This document shows, piece after piece, positions 50,315-59,365 of a stretch of DNA of 64,000 bases (positions are counted from its first letter, which is position 1; the number at the start of each line of letters is the position of its first letter). The DNA is taken from contig NZ_VZRB01000001.1 of assembly GCF_008806595.1 (NCBI RefSeq), positions 124,001 through 188,000 of the forward strand, read 5' to 3'. The translations under genes were made by a program, and so were the position numbers. Source of the DNA: Streptomyces luteolifulvus. Its GTDB lineage: Bacteria; Actinomycetota; Actinomycetes; Streptomycetales; Streptomycetaceae. The notes beneath the pieces are model-generated. The model ran no database searches, was not told the DNA's origin, and worked only from the letters and a program-made list of their open reading frames with translations.

Positions 50315-52660
50315 TCAGCCCGCCGCCGGAACCTGCGGGGCTGCTCGCCCCGCCGGAACCTGCGGGGCGAGCAGCACGGGCAGCCGGGTCGTGCGCGGCT
50401 TCGCCGGGACCTCCGCCACCGCCCTCGGCAGCGCCTGCTCCACACCGTGCACCACGGACAGATGGCGGCCCGCCCGCCCGAACGCGGTGTAGACCCAGGG
50501 ACGGCTGAGGGACTGCACGGCATCGCCGGGCAGCACCACGACCGCCGCGGGCCACCGGCACCCCACCGCCTGGTGCGCGGTCAGCGCCCACCCATGCCGC
50601 ACGGACTGCTCCACCCGCTCCTTCGCTACGACGACGCTCTCGCCCGCGCACGACAGGTGCAGCCCGTCGGCGTCCGCCTTCACCACGCGGCCGGGCAGCG
50701 TACGGCCCGGTGCGGGCGAGTAGGCGATCCGGTCGCCCGGGTCGAAGCCGCCGAACCGGCCGGGACCGGGGTTGAGCCGCTCCTTGAGCGCCGCGTTCAG
50801 CGCGCGGGTGCCGGCCGCGCCGCCATGCCCCGGAGTGATCACCTGGGTCTCCTCGGGAGGGACCCCGATCGCGCGCGGCACCGAGTCCGCGACCAGCTGC
50901 ACCGTCCGGTGCACGGCCTCGCCCGCGTCCCGCACCGGCACGATCACGATCTCCTTGCCGGGCGCCTCGACCTGGTTCAGCTCGCCGATGCCGATGCCGG
51001 AGACCAGCTCGCCCAGCGGCCCGGGGTCCGGCCGCCGTGAGGCGATCTGCGGGCAGACCCGCGCGGCCAGCAGGTCCGCGAAGACCCGGCCCGGGCCCGC
51101 CGACCACAGCACCGCCGGGTCCCCGCTCAGGACCAGACGGGCTCCGTCCGGCAGCGACTCCGTGACCAGGGCGGCCGTCTCGACGTCCAGCTGGGGCGCG
51201 TCGAGCACGACGAGCAGATCGAGGTCCAGAGCGCCGTCCGCGTCCCGACCCGGCCCCTCGACGCCGGACAGCAGCCCTGCGACGGTGGCGACACCGGGGC
51301 CGGTCGACGCGGCATGCTCCGGAGTGCCGGACCCGGCGGGTGTACCCGCGTCGCCCTCTGCCGTCAGTGTCGCGAACCGGGCGCGCCCCAGCGGGGTGTG
51401 CGCGGCCGCCCAGGCGCGCAGCCCGAGCCGATGCGCCGCGCGCAGCAGCTCCGCGGGTTCGGCCAGCGAGGCGTCTGCGCCGGTGTGCAGGACCAGGCCA
51501 TGGCCCGCGACGGCCCGGATCAGCTCGGTGGCGGCGCCTTCGGCGGAGTCGGCGGCACCCTCCCAGTCCGCGGCCGAACCGTCCTCCTTGGGCACCGAGT
51601 TGATCAGCCGGGCCAGGCCGTCGGCGAGGCTCTCCTCCGCGAGGGCGTACCGCTCCAGTCCGACGAGGACGCGGACCGGGCGCTGGTCATCCGCGTCGTC
51701 CCTGTCGTCCCCGTCGTCCCTCTGGGGCTCGCCCTCCGCCCGGACCGGAACCCCGGGCTGGTCCACGGCGTCCTGGAAGACCAGGGCCTCGCCCTCCGCG
51801 ATCGCGTCCTGCACGGCCGCGTCCGGGTCCGGCACGGACTGTCTGCCCAGTGCGGCGACGAGTGCCGGTAGCTCCAGGGCGGTGTGCCCGGCCAGGGCCG
51901 CCTGCTCGAGGAGCCAGACGGTGACCGCCCGGCCCCGCCGCTCGTCGCCCGGGCCGCACTCCGCGCCGAGCAGTGTCCGCGCGAAGCCGTCGGCCTGCTC
52001 CGGCCGCACTCCGCCGACCCGCAGCAACTGCCAGGGGTCCGCCCGCAGCCGCTCGTCCGCCGCCTCGCCCAGGGCGGCGGCGGCCTGCGGCGCGAGCGTG
52101 TCCGGCGCGCCCCCGGCGGCGAGTACGCGCAGCGCGGCGTCCACGGTCTGCGGTGCGGGAGCCGAGGGTGCGGCGGTCTCGGGGGACACGGGCTGCGGCC
52201 TGGGCTCCGGGGCGGGACGGCGCGGTGCGGGCGTGGGCTCGCGGAAGGCGGTGGCGACGGGTTTCTCGCCGCTCTCCACGGCCCGTACGGCCGCGAGCAG
52301 GTCGGCGGCCCGGCCGCTGAGCTTGCTCCCGCTGTCCACGGGCCTCTGCTTCTGGGCCTTCCGCCGCGCGATCCGCTCCCGCTCGACCCGCTGGGCGGCC
52401 AACTCGGCCTCGGCCTCGGACAACTGCCCCTGACTGTCTTCCGCGGAGGCCGCGGTCTCGGCGTCGCCTCCGTCGGCCGGGGCCTCGCCGCCCCCGCTCT
52501 CCGCGGCTCCGCCCGGCTCGCCCCCCGCCGCGTCCTCGTCCTGCGCGGCCCGGTCGCCGGCGGCAGCCGGGGGTACGGGTGCGCCGCCTTCCGCCCCGGC
52601 GTCCGGCGTCACCGGCTCGGCGTCCTCGGCGCCCTCGGTGGGCTCCGGCTCGGTGCTCAC
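50315..52660 (-). CDS. RecD2-like helix-hairpin-helix protein with degenerate ATPase motifs
   Basis: A 781-residue protein. The N-terminal 190 residues are acidic and disordered. An HhH-like region follows (DPWQLLRVGGVRPEQADGFA), then RecD2-type helical segments. A helicase-like C-terminal half has VVLDAPQLDVETAALVTESL, LVLSGDPAVLWSAGPGRVF and the late GWALTAHQAVGCRWPAAVVV plus WVYTAFGRAGRHLSVVHG, which align with RecD motifs V-VI. I find no Walker A GxxGxGKT, and the Walker B DEA triad is replaced by DAP. It therefore looks like a RecD2 relative that has lost ATP hydrolysis. It overlaps the aldo/keto reductase gene upstream by 4 nt. Confidence 0.75.
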   Translation of the reverse strand: MSTEPEPTEGAEDAEPVTPDAGAEGGAPVPPAAAGDRAAQDEDAAGGEPGGAAESGGGEAPADGGDAETAASAEDSQGQLSEAEAELAAQRVERERIARRKAQKQRPVDSGSKLSGRAADLLAAVRAVESGEKPVATAFREPTPAPRRPAPEPRPQPVSPETAAPSAPAPQTVDAALRVLAAGGAPDTLAPQAAAALGEAADERLRADPWQLLRVGGVRPEQADGFARTLLGAECGPGDERRGRAVTVWLLEQAALAGHTALELPALVAALGRQSVPDPDAAVQDAIAEGEALVFQDAVDQPGVPVRAEGEPQRDDGDDRDDADDQRPVRVLVGLERYALAEESLADGLARLINSVPKEDGSAADWEGAADSAEGAATELIRAVAGHGLVLHTGADASLAEPAELLRAAHRLGLRAWAAAHTPLGRARFATLTAEGDAGTPAGSGTPEHAASTGPGVATVAGLLSGVEGPGRDADGALDLDLLVVLDAPQLDVETAALVTESLPDGARLVLSGDPAVLWSAGPGRVFADLLAARVCPQIASRRPDPGPLGELVSGIGIGELNQVEAPGKEIVIVPVRDAGEAVHRTVQLVADSVPRAIGVPPEETQVITPGHGGAAGTRALNAALKERLNPGPGRFGGFDPGDRIAYSPAPGRTLPGRVVKADADGLHLSCAGESVVVAKERVEQSVRHGWALTAHQAVGCRWPAAVVVLPGDAVQSLSRPWVYTAFGRAGRHLSVVHGVEQALPRAVAEVPAKPRTTRLPVLLAPQVPAGRAAPQVPAAG

Positions 52661-53640
52661 AGCGTGCTCCAGTCGTGATCGGGATAGCGGTGCAGGGGCG
52701 CCGACACATCGTCGAGCGCCCGGCAGATCTCGTCAGGAAGACTAAGGGCCTCCACTGACAACGCCGCTGTGAGCTGCTGCGCGTTGCGCGCGCCGACGAT
52801 CGGCGCGGTCACCCCCGGCCGGTCGCGGACCCAGGCGAGGGCCACCTGGAGGGGCGTTACCGCGAGTCCGTCCGCCGCTGTCGACACCGCGTCCACGATG
52901 CGGCTCGCCGTGTCGTCGAGGTACGGCTCGACGAAGGGGGCCATGTGCTCCGAGCCGCCCCGTGAGTCGGGCGGCGTCGCGTTGCGGTACTTGCCCGTCA
53001 GGACGCCGCGGCCGAGCGGTGAAGAGGGCAGCAGACCGATCCCGAGGTCCAGGGCGGCCGGCAGCACCTCCCGTTCGACGCCGCGCTGGAGCAGCGAGTA
53101 CTCCAGCTGTGTGCTCGCCAGGCGGGTCCGTGTGCCCGGGGCCGCGAGCTGCCAGGTCGCCGCCTTGGCCAGCTGCCAGCCGCAGAAGTTGGAGACGCCT
53201 GCATAGCGGGCGCGGCCGCTGCTGACCGCCAGGTCGAGCGCCTGGAGGGTCTCCTCCAGCGGTGTGAACGGATCGAAGGCATGGACGTGCCAGACGTCGA
53301 CGTAGTCCGTGCCGAGCCGGGTGAGCGAGGCGTCCAGGGCGGAGAGCAGATGCCCGCGGGAGCCGTCGACACGCCGGTCCGGGTCGGGCACACTGCCGGC
53401 CTTCGTCGAGACGACCAGGTCCCGGCGGGGCACGAGGCCTTCCATCAGGCGTCCCAGCAGGTACTCGGCCTCTCCGTCGCCGTACACGTCAGCCGTGTCG
53501 ACGAGGGAGCCGCCGGCCTCCCAGAACGTCTTCAAGAGGTCCGCGGCGTCGTGCTCGTCCGTGTCCCGGCCCCAGGTGAGGGTGCCGAGTCCGATCCGGG
53601 ACACGCGCAGGCCGGTGCGGCCGAGATGCCTCTGCTCCAT
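52657..53640 (-). CDS. Aldo/keto reductase
   Basis: A 327-residue NADPH-dependent reductase with the TIM-barrel AKR pattern. It opens LGRTGLRVSRIGLGTLTWG. The catalytic Asp-Tyr are in DTADVYGDGEAE (Y53), the Lys in VVSTKAG, and the His in VDVWHVHAFDP. Cofactor-binding features late in the protein are LLPSSPLGRGVLTGKY and APIVGARNAQQL. Cytoplasmic; probably reduces aldehydes or ketones. It lies upstream of and overlaps the RecD-like gene by 4 nt, an association I recall as conserved in streptomycetes. The substrate is not predictable. Confidence 0.92.
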   Translation of the reverse strand: MEQRHLGRTGLRVSRIGLGTLTWGRDTDEHDAADLLKTFWEAGGSLVDTADVYGDGEAEYLLGRLMEGLVPRRDLVVSTKAGSVPDPDRRVDGSRGHLLSALDASLTRLGTDYVDVWHVHAFDPFTPLEETLQALDLAVSSGRARYAGVSNFCGWQLAKAATWQLAAPGTRTRLASTQLEYSLLQRGVEREVLPAALDLGIGLLPSSPLGRGVLTGKYRNATPPDSRGGSEHMAPFVEPYLDDTASRIVDAVSTAADGLAVTPLQVALAWVRDRPGVTAPIVGARNAQQLTAALSVEALSLPDEICRALDDVSAPLHRYPDHDWSTL

Positions 53641-53681
53641 GAACGCCGAGATTACTGGCCAGAACCTGCCATGTGGGGGCC

Positions 53682-53690
53682 TGTGGATAA
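53682..53690 (-). promoter_or_regulatory. Single perfect DnaA-box sequence
   Basis: TGTGGATAA, the complement of TTATCCACA, the classical DnaA box. It lies in the 197-bp divergent region between the aldo/keto reductase and the LLM oxidoreductase. It is alone, so an origin is excluded. It could titrate DnaA or regulate a neighbour, or be chance. Confidence 0.35.
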
Positions 53691-53837
53691 CCAGTTTTCC
53701 CGGCTGTTACCGGCGTTGATACGGGTTTCGTCGCGCCGTGTGGTCCGCCACTGTGCCGGGCGCGCCTGCCCATCGCCGCCACCGCCGCGCTACTGTCTCC
53801 GCAACAACGACGTTACTGATTGGTAAGGGGTATCGGC

Positions 53838-54893
53838 ATGCAGCTCGGGATCAACCTCGGCTACTGGGGTGCCGGAATGGACGCGGACAATCTCGCCGTG
53901 GCGCAGGAGGCGGACCGGCTCGGGTATGCCGTGTGCTGGGCCGCCGAGGCCTACGGCTCCGACGCGGCCACCGTGCTCACCTGGGTCGCCGCCCAGACCG
54001 AGCGCATCGACGTCGGATCGGCCATCTTCCAGATCCCGGCACGCCAGCCCGCGATGACCGCGATGACCGCCGCGACCCTCGACTCGCTCTCCGGCGGCCG
54101 CTTCCGGCTCGGCCTCGGCGTCTCCGGTCCGCAGGTCTCCGAGGGCTGGTACGGCGTCAAGTTCGACAAGCCCCTTGCCCGCACCCGCGAGTACGTCGAG
54201 ATCATCCGCAAGGCCATGACGCGGGAGCGGCTGTCGTACGAGGGGCAGCACTGGACGCTGCCGCTGCCCGGCGGCCCGGGCAAGCCGATCAAGCTGACCG
54301 TGCACCCGCAGCGCGAGCACATCCCGCTGTACATCGCCGCCATCGGGCCGAAGAACCTCGAACAGACCGGCGAGATCGCGGACGGCGCCCTGCTCATCTT
54401 CCCCTCCGCGGACCACCTCGAGGACACCGCGATCACATACCTGCGCGCCGGACGCGAGAAGGCGGGCAAGACCCTCGACGGCTTCGACGTGTGCCCGACG
54501 CTGCCCCTGGCCGTCGGCGAGGACAAGGACGTGGCCGCGCTCGCCGACACCTTCCGCCCCTACACCGCGCTCTACGTCGGCGGCATGGGCAGCCGCAAGC
54601 AGAACTTCTACAACCAGCTCGCCCAGCGCATGGGGTACGAGAAGGAGGCGGCCGAGGTCCAGGACAAGTACCTTGCCGGCGACAAGCAGGGTGCCGCGGC
54701 CGCCGTACCGCACGACCTGATCGACAAGACCGCGCTGCTCGGGTCCGTCGGCCGGATCGCGGACCGGATGAAGGCCTACGCCGAGGCCGGGGTGACCACC
54801 CTGACCCTCGCCCCCGCGGGCTTCACGCTCGACGAGCGGCTCACCTCGCTCCGGGCCGGGGTCGAGGCCATGGAGCACGCCGGGCTCGCGTGA
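53838..54893 (+). CDS. LLM-class F420-dependent oxidoreductase
   Basis: A 351-residue luciferase-like TIM-barrel protein expected to use coenzyme F420, which streptomycetes make. Characteristic segments are MQLGINLGYWGAGMDADNLA, WVAAQTERIDVGSAIFQIPA, TLDSLSGGRFRLGLGVSGPQ and IPLYIAAIGPKNLEQTGEIA. It starts at ATG 53838 after AAGGGG. It is monocistronic, ending in a good hairpin at 54936-54974. Members reduce or oxidise diverse small molecules. The substrate is unknown, and FMN instead of F420 cannot be fully excluded. Confidence 0.9.
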   Translation: MQLGINLGYWGAGMDADNLAVAQEADRLGYAVCWAAEAYGSDAATVLTWVAAQTERIDVGSAIFQIPARQPAMTAMTAATLDSLSGGRFRLGLGVSGPQVSEGWYGVKFDKPLARTREYVEIIRKAMTRERLSYEGQHWTLPLPGGPGKPIKLTVHPQREHIPLYIAAIGPKNLEQTGEIADGALLIFPSADHLEDTAITYLRAGREKAGKTLDGFDVCPTLPLAVGEDKDVAALADTFRPYTALYVGGMGSRKQNFYNQLAQRMGYEKEAAEVQDKYLAGDKQGAAAAVPHDLIDKTALLGSVGRIADRMKAYAEAGVTTLTLAPAGFTLDERLTSLRAGVEAMEHAGLA

Positions 54894-54935
54894 CACACCG
54901 TCACCACACGCGCGTACACCAGCGAAGTTTTCTGC

Positions 54936-54974
54936 GGCCGTGGTGGGGGCTCGGGGGTCTTCCCCGCCACGGCC
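54936..54974 (+). terminator. Terminator after the LLM oxidoreductase gene
   Basis: GGCCGTGGTGGGG (54936-54948) pairs with CCCCGCCACGGCC (54962-54974), 13 bp with one G-U, 43 bp after the stop. A second small hairpin (GTCCTCC-TTTT-GGAGGA) lies further on near 55033. Confidence 0.75.
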
Positions 54975-55140
54975 GTCACGCAGAACAACGCGCCGGAGCC
55001 CGCCGGGTTACGCCCCCGTCGTGACCCGGGGGTCCTCCTTTTGGAGGAGTTGTCCGACACAGCTGTTGCAGCACCTCTCGCGCCGCATTTGACTCGTTCT
55101 TTGCGGGAATCCTGCGGAATGCTGCGGAGAGGTGTCCACG

Positions 55141-55929
55141 ATGCTTTCGGCCAAGAGTCTGTTCCAGGAGATCCTCGACCACGACGAGTCCTTCCGGCTG
55201 TTCTGCTCCATCGCCGCCAGCGGGGAGTCGCAGGGCGGCTGGGAGAACGCCCGGATCGCGGCGCTCGTCCCGGAGAACGAACGCGCACTCGCTCCCAAGA
55301 TCACCCGGCACGGCGCCGACGAGGACAAGCACGGACGGATCTTCAACGCCCTGCTGAAGAAGCGCGGCCTCGAACCCGTCCCGGTCCCGCCCGAGACCGA
55401 CTACACGATGCTCCTGGAGCGGCACGGCATCGGCCTCGCCCACGAGAAGCTCAAGAGCGACGAGCGCCTGAGCGTGCAGGACATCGTCACCTACCTCGCC
55501 CACAGCCGCGTCACCGAGCAGCGCGCCTCCGAGCAGATGGAACTGCTGCGCAAGCACTTCGCCGACCACCCCGACATCGGCCGGGCGGTGAAGATGATCT
55601 CCAACGACGAGGACAACCACCTCGCCTACTGCCACGAGGAACTTCTCCGCTTCGCGTACGCCGGACACGGCCGCGCCATCCAGCGCACACTGCGCGAGAG
55701 CGCGCTGGCGGAGATCCGTATCTACCGCGACGTCAGCCTCGCCGTCATGGCCCACATGGGGCGCATCCTCGGCTGGCCGAAGGCGAAGTCCGCGGCGCTC
55801 GCGGCCGGCATCCACGCCGTGTACGCCTACGAGCGGGTCGTCGGCTGGCGCCGGATGGTGACCCTGAAGATGCCGGAACGCCGCGACGCCCTCGGCGGCC
55901 CCGCCACGACGGCCCCCGACTTCGCCTGA
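55141..55929 (+). CDS. Ferritin-like di-iron domain protein
   Basis: A 262-residue helical protein with ferritin-like carboxylate/histidine pairs spaced along four helices: GADEDKHGRIF, HSRVTEQRASEQ, and ISNDEDNHLAYCHEELLRF. This layout fits a di-iron oxidase or reductase of the ferritin-like superfamily rather than iron-storing ferritin. The C-terminal helix pair (GWPKAKSAALAAGIHAVYAY) is hydrophobic. I chose ATG 55141, 10 nt after GGAGAGG. A GTG at 55132 is too close to that site. It is flanked by a terminator on the left and converges with corA. The specific reaction is unknown. Confidence 0.8.
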   Translation: MLSAKSLFQEILDHDESFRLFCSIAASGESQGGWENARIAALVPENERALAPKITRHGADEDKHGRIFNALLKKRGLEPVPVPPETDYTMLLERHGIGLAHEKLKSDERLSVQDIVTYLAHSRVTEQRASEQMELLRKHFADHPDIGRAVKMISNDEDNHLAYCHEELLRFAYAGHGRAIQRTLRESALAEIRIYRDVSLAVMAHMGRILGWPKAKSAALAAGIHAVYAYERVVGWRRMVTLKMPERRDALGGPATTAPDFA

Positions 55930-55969
55930 CGGGCACCCGCGACCCCCGGAAAGATCCGGAAACCGCGCC

Positions 55970-56968
55970 CTACAGCCAGCCCCTGTGTTTGAACGTCCGG
56001 TACAGCACGACCTCCAGGAACGCCAGCAGCGCGACGAGCGCCGGATACGACCACACCCAGTGCAGCTCCGGCATGTGGTCGAAGTTCATGCCGTAGATCC
56101 CCGCGAGCATCGTGGGGATCGCGGCCATGGCCGCCCAAGCGGAGATCTTCCGCATGTCGTCGTTCTGCCGGACGCTCATCTGCGCGAGGTGCGCCGAGAG
56201 GATGTCGGACACCAGCCGGTCCAGTCCCTCCACCGACTCGTTCACGCGCGTGAGGTGGTCGCTCACGTCCCGGAAGAAGGGCTGCGCCTTGTCGTGGACG
56301 AACGGCACGCGCACGCCGAACATGCCCGTGCCCGCGAGCCGGGACAGCGGCTGAGCCAGCGGACCCGTGGCCCTCCTGAACTCCAGGATCTGCCGCTTGA
56401 AGGCGTAGATGCGGGACGCCGTGTGCCGGGAGCCGCCGCCGGTCGGCGAGAACACCTCCGCCTCCAGCTCCTCCAGGTCGGTGCCCAGCTCGCCGGCCAC
56501 GTCCACGTAGTGGTCGACCACGGCGTCGGCGATCGAGTACAGCACCGCCGTGGGGCCGTGCCGGAGGATCTCCGGCTCGTGTTCCAGACGGCGTCGCACG
56601 GCCCCGAGGGGCGCCTCCTCGCCGTGCCGGACGGTCACCACGAACGAGTCGCCGATGAAGACCATGACCTCGCCGGAGGAGACGATGTCGCTCTTCGGCT
56701 CGTACCCCACCGGCTTGAGGACCATGAACATCGAGTCGTCGTACACCTCCAGCTTGGGGCGCTGATGCGCCTTCAGGGCGTCCTCGACGGCCAGCGGATG
56801 GAGCCCGAACTCCCGGGTGACCCGGTCGAACTCCTTCTCCGTGGGCTCGTACAGACCGATCCAGACGAACGCGTCGTGCTCCAGACGGCACAGATCCAGG
56901 GCGTCGGACAGGTCCTCCGGCCCCTCCGTCCGGCGCCCTTCCCGGTAGATGGCGCAATCGACGATCAC
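55970..56968 (-). CDS. corA: CorA-type magnesium/cobalt transporter
   Basis: A 332-residue divalent cation channel. The large N-terminal cytoplasmic domain includes IGLYEPTEKEFDRVTREFGL, PLAVEDALKAHQRPKLEVYD and FVVTVRHG. A long stalk helix follows (VSDHLTRVNESVEGLDRLVS). Two C-terminal transmembrane helices flank the selectivity motif GMNF in AGIYGMNFDHMPEL. The C-terminus is basic (YRTFKHRGWL). The start is GTG 56968 with GGGAGAA upstream; GTG 57004 is an alternative. It is divergent from the phosphomutase gene. Confidence 0.9.
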   Translation of the reverse strand: MIVDCAIYREGRRTEGPEDLSDALDLCRLEHDAFVWIGLYEPTEKEFDRVTREFGLHPLAVEDALKAHQRPKLEVYDDSMFMVLKPVGYEPKSDIVSSGEVMVFIGDSFVVTVRHGEEAPLGAVRRRLEHEPEILRHGPTAVLYSIADAVVDHYVDVAGELGTDLEELEAEVFSPTGGGSRHTASRIYAFKRQILEFRRATGPLAQPLSRLAGTGMFGVRVPFVHDKAQPFFRDVSDHLTRVNESVEGLDRLVSDILSAHLAQMSVRQNDDMRKISAWAAMAAIPTMLAGIYGMNFDHMPELHWVWSYPALVALLAFLEVVLYRTFKHRGWL

Positions 56969-57063
56969 GGAGCGTATTCTCCCGCCAACCGCCTCATAGC
57001 GCACCCTGATCCATTTTCGGCCTCGCTCCGGTCGGTGGCGGGCGAAGGCCTACCCTGGGCCGC

Positions 57064-57750
57064 ATGCCCACGCTGATCCTCGTCCGGCACGGACGATCCA
57101 CCGCCAACACCGAGGGAGTGCTCGCCGGGTGGACGCCCGGGGTCGCCCTCGACGAGCGCGGCCGGGCCCAGGCCGCCGCGCTGCCCGGCCGGCTCGCCGG
57201 GCTGCCGGTCTCCGAGATCGTCACCAGCCCCCTGCAACGCTGCCAGGAGACGATCCGCCCGCTCCTTGAGGCCCGGCCAGGCCTGAGCGCCCAGGCCGAC
57301 GAGCGGATCGGCGAGTGCCACTACGGCGACTGGTCCGGCCGCAAGCTGTCCGAGCTCAGCGGCGAGCCGCTGATGGAGGTCGTGCAGGCGCACCCGTCGG
57401 CGGCCGAGTTCCCGGGCGGCGAATCGATGCGGTCGATGCAGGCACGGGCGGCCGAAGCGGTGCGAGACTGGAACGCGCGCGTGGAGCGCGATCACGGATC
57501 CGACGCCGTCTACCTCATGTGTTCGCACGGCGACATCATCAAGTCGCTCGTCGCCGACGCACTCGGACTTCATCTCGACCTCTTCCAGCGGATTTCCGTT
57601 GAACCGTGTTCCATCACCGCCATCCGTTACACACGCCTGAGGCCGTTTCTCATCCGGCTCGGCGACACGGGCGACTTCGCGTCCCTGGTGCCGCGCGAGG
57701 AGCCTCCGGCCGACGACGCCCCGGTGGGGGGCGGTGCGGGAGCACCGTGA
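57064..57750 (+). CDS. Histidine phosphatase/phosphomutase (MSMEG_4193-like)
   Basis: A 228-residue histidine-phosphatase superfamily enzyme. The catalytic RHG motif is LILVRHGRSTANTEGVLAG at residues 4-22. The second arginine is in SPLQRCQET, the proton donor in ECHYGDWSG, and the second histidine in VYLMCSHGDIIKSLVADA. It is the first gene of a conserved actinobacterial string with DUF3090, a kinase-like protein and mshC. I recall this family as MSMEG_4193-type phosphomutases. The substrate is unknown. The last 20 residues are a flexible tail. Confidence 0.88.
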   Translation: MPTLILVRHGRSTANTEGVLAGWTPGVALDERGRAQAAALPGRLAGLPVSEIVTSPLQRCQETIRPLLEARPGLSAQADERIGECHYGDWSGRKLSELSGEPLMEVVQAHPSAAEFPGGESMRSMQARAAEAVRDWNARVERDHGSDAVYLMCSHGDIIKSLVADALGLHLDLFQRISVEPCSITAIRYTRLRPFLIRLGDTGDFASLVPREEPPADDAPVGGGAGAP

Positions 57751-57864
57751 TCGTCGGGCGCAGTAGGGTGAAGCGGTCGCAGTAGCGCCGCACTTGCCTG
57801 CACCGACGCAGCGGGTGCGGTCCGCCGGTCCCATGCCGATCCACGATTCCAATGGAGACAGGAC

Positions 57865-58455
57865 GTGTCCCGTCAGGTGTTCCTCTACGACCCACCGGAC
57901 CGTTTCGTGGCCGGTACGGTCGGACTGCCCGGACGCCGTTCGTTCTTCCTCCAGGCCACCGCCGGCTCCCGGTCGACCAGCGTGGCCCTGGAGAAGACCC
58001 AGGTCGCCGCCCTCGCCGAGCGCATGGACGAACTCCTCGACGAGGTCGTGCGCCGCAGCGGCGGCAACGCCGCTGTCCCCGCCATGGCGCCCAACGAGAT
58101 CTCCGACACGGCTCCCCTGGAGACACCCGTCGAGGAGGAGTTCCGGGTCGGCACCATGGCCCTCGCCTGGGACGGCGAGGAACAGCGCATGATCGTCGAG
58201 GCGCAGGCCCTCGTGGAACTCGACGCCGACTCCGAGGAGGATCTCGCCGAGGCGGAGGAGCGGCTCCTGCAGGACGAGGAGAACGGCCCTCCGATGCTGC
58301 GGGTCAGGCTCACCGGCGCGCAGGCCAGGGCCTTCGCCAAACGCGCCCTCGACGTCGTCAACGCCGGGCGGCCGCCGTGTCCGCTGTGCAGCCTCCCGCT
58401 CGATCCGGAAGGACACGTATGTCCGCGCCAGAACGGATACCGCCGCGGAGCGTGA
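57865..58455 (+). CDS. DUF3090 family protein
   Basis: A 196-residue protein, GTG start after ATGGAGACAGGAC, opening MSRQVFLYDPPDRFVAGTVG. Conserved blocks are GRRSFFLQA, VALEKTQVAALAERMDELLD, EFRVGTMALAWDGEEQRMIV and LTGAQARAFAKRALDVVNAG. It ends with a zinc-like CPLC...HVC cluster (RPPCPLCSLPLDPEGHVCPR). The family is restricted to actinobacteria and always seems to sit beside the kinase-like gene that follows. The two overlap by 37 nt here. Function unknown. Confidence 0.88.
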   Translation: MSRQVFLYDPPDRFVAGTVGLPGRRSFFLQATAGSRSTSVALEKTQVAALAERMDELLDEVVRRSGGNAAVPAMAPNEISDTAPLETPVEEEFRVGTMALAWDGEEQRMIVEAQALVELDADSEEDLAEAEERLLQDEENGPPMLRVRLTGAQARAFAKRALDVVNAGRPPCPLCSLPLDPEGHVCPRQNGYRRGA

Positions 58456-59252
58456 GGTCCGCTGCGCTGCCGCCCGCCGCACTGCTCGCCGAGGGCGAGC
58501 TGACCGTGCGCGGGCGCATCCGTGAGGCGTCCAACGCGGCGCTGTACTGCACGGTGAGCCACGACGGACACGAGGCCGCCTGCATCTACAAGCCGGTCGC
58601 CGGGGAGCGGCCCCTGTGGGACTTCCCCGACGGGACGCTCGCCCAGCGCGAGGTCGCCGCGTACGAGGTCTCCGAGGCGACCGGCTGGGGGCTCGTCCCG
58701 CCCACGGTGCTGCGGGAGGGGCCGTACGGCGAGGGGATGTGCCAGCTGTGGATCGAGGTGACGCCCGCGGACGAGCTGCTCGCGCTGGTGGACGGCGAGG
58801 AGCCCGGACCGGGCTGGAAGGCGATCGGCTTCGCCGAGGTCGGTGACGGCAGGCCGGCGCTCCTGGTGCACGCCGACGACGTGCGGCTGCGCCGGCTCGC
58901 CGTGCTCGACGCCGTGATCAACAACGCGGACCGCAAGGGCGGCCATCTGCTGCCGGCCGCCGGAGGCCGTCTGTACGGCATCGACCACGGGGTCACCTTC
59001 AACGCCGAGGACAAGCTGCGCACCCTGCTGTGGGGCTGGGCGGGCGAACCCCTGACGGGCGAAGCGGTCGAGGTGCTGGAGGGCCTCGCCGAAGCCCTCC
59101 ACCCGGCTGGGGCGCTCGCCAGGCGGCTGGCCGGACTGATCACCGGTGCCGAGCTCGACGCCACACGCGCGCGGGTGGCTGCGCTGCTGGACAGCGGGAA
59201 GCACCCTGAGCCGAGCGGCGAGTGGCCGGCCATTCCCTGGCCGCCCGTATAG
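58419..59252 (+). CDS. SCO1664-type PI3/4-kinase-like protein
   Basis: A 277-residue protein resembling the phosphatidylinositol 3/4-kinase fold. AACIYKPVAGERPLWDFPDG holds the likely ATP-binding lysine. LRRLAVLDAVINNADRKGGH corresponds to the catalytic loop, and GIDHGVTFNAEDKLRTLLWG to the metal-binding segment. It may phosphorylate a protein or small molecule; real lipid substrates are unlikely in this host. ATG 58419 has GGAAGGA upstream, giving a 37-nt overlap with DUF3090; a GTG at 58452 is possible. It lies 113 bp before mshC. Confidence 0.82.
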   Translation: MSAPERIPPRSVRSAALPPAALLAEGELTVRGRIREASNAALYCTVSHDGHEAACIYKPVAGERPLWDFPDGTLAQREVAAYEVSEATGWGLVPPTVLREGPYGEGMCQLWIEVTPADELLALVDGEEPGPGWKAIGFAEVGDGRPALLVHADDVRLRRLAVLDAVINNADRKGGHLLPAAGGRLYGIDHGVTFNAEDKLRTLLWGWAGEPLTGEAVEVLEGLAEALHPAGALARRLAGLITGAELDATRARVAALLDSGKHPEPSGEWPAIPWPPV

Positions 59253-59365
59253 GCGCAGGCGTGGCTCCCGGAAGCACAGTCGCCGCCATCGCGCAAGAAC
59301 GCCCAACCAGTCATCCGGCTCGGTCCGGTTCGTATACGGAACATCCGTCCGGTTAGGCTCATGAC

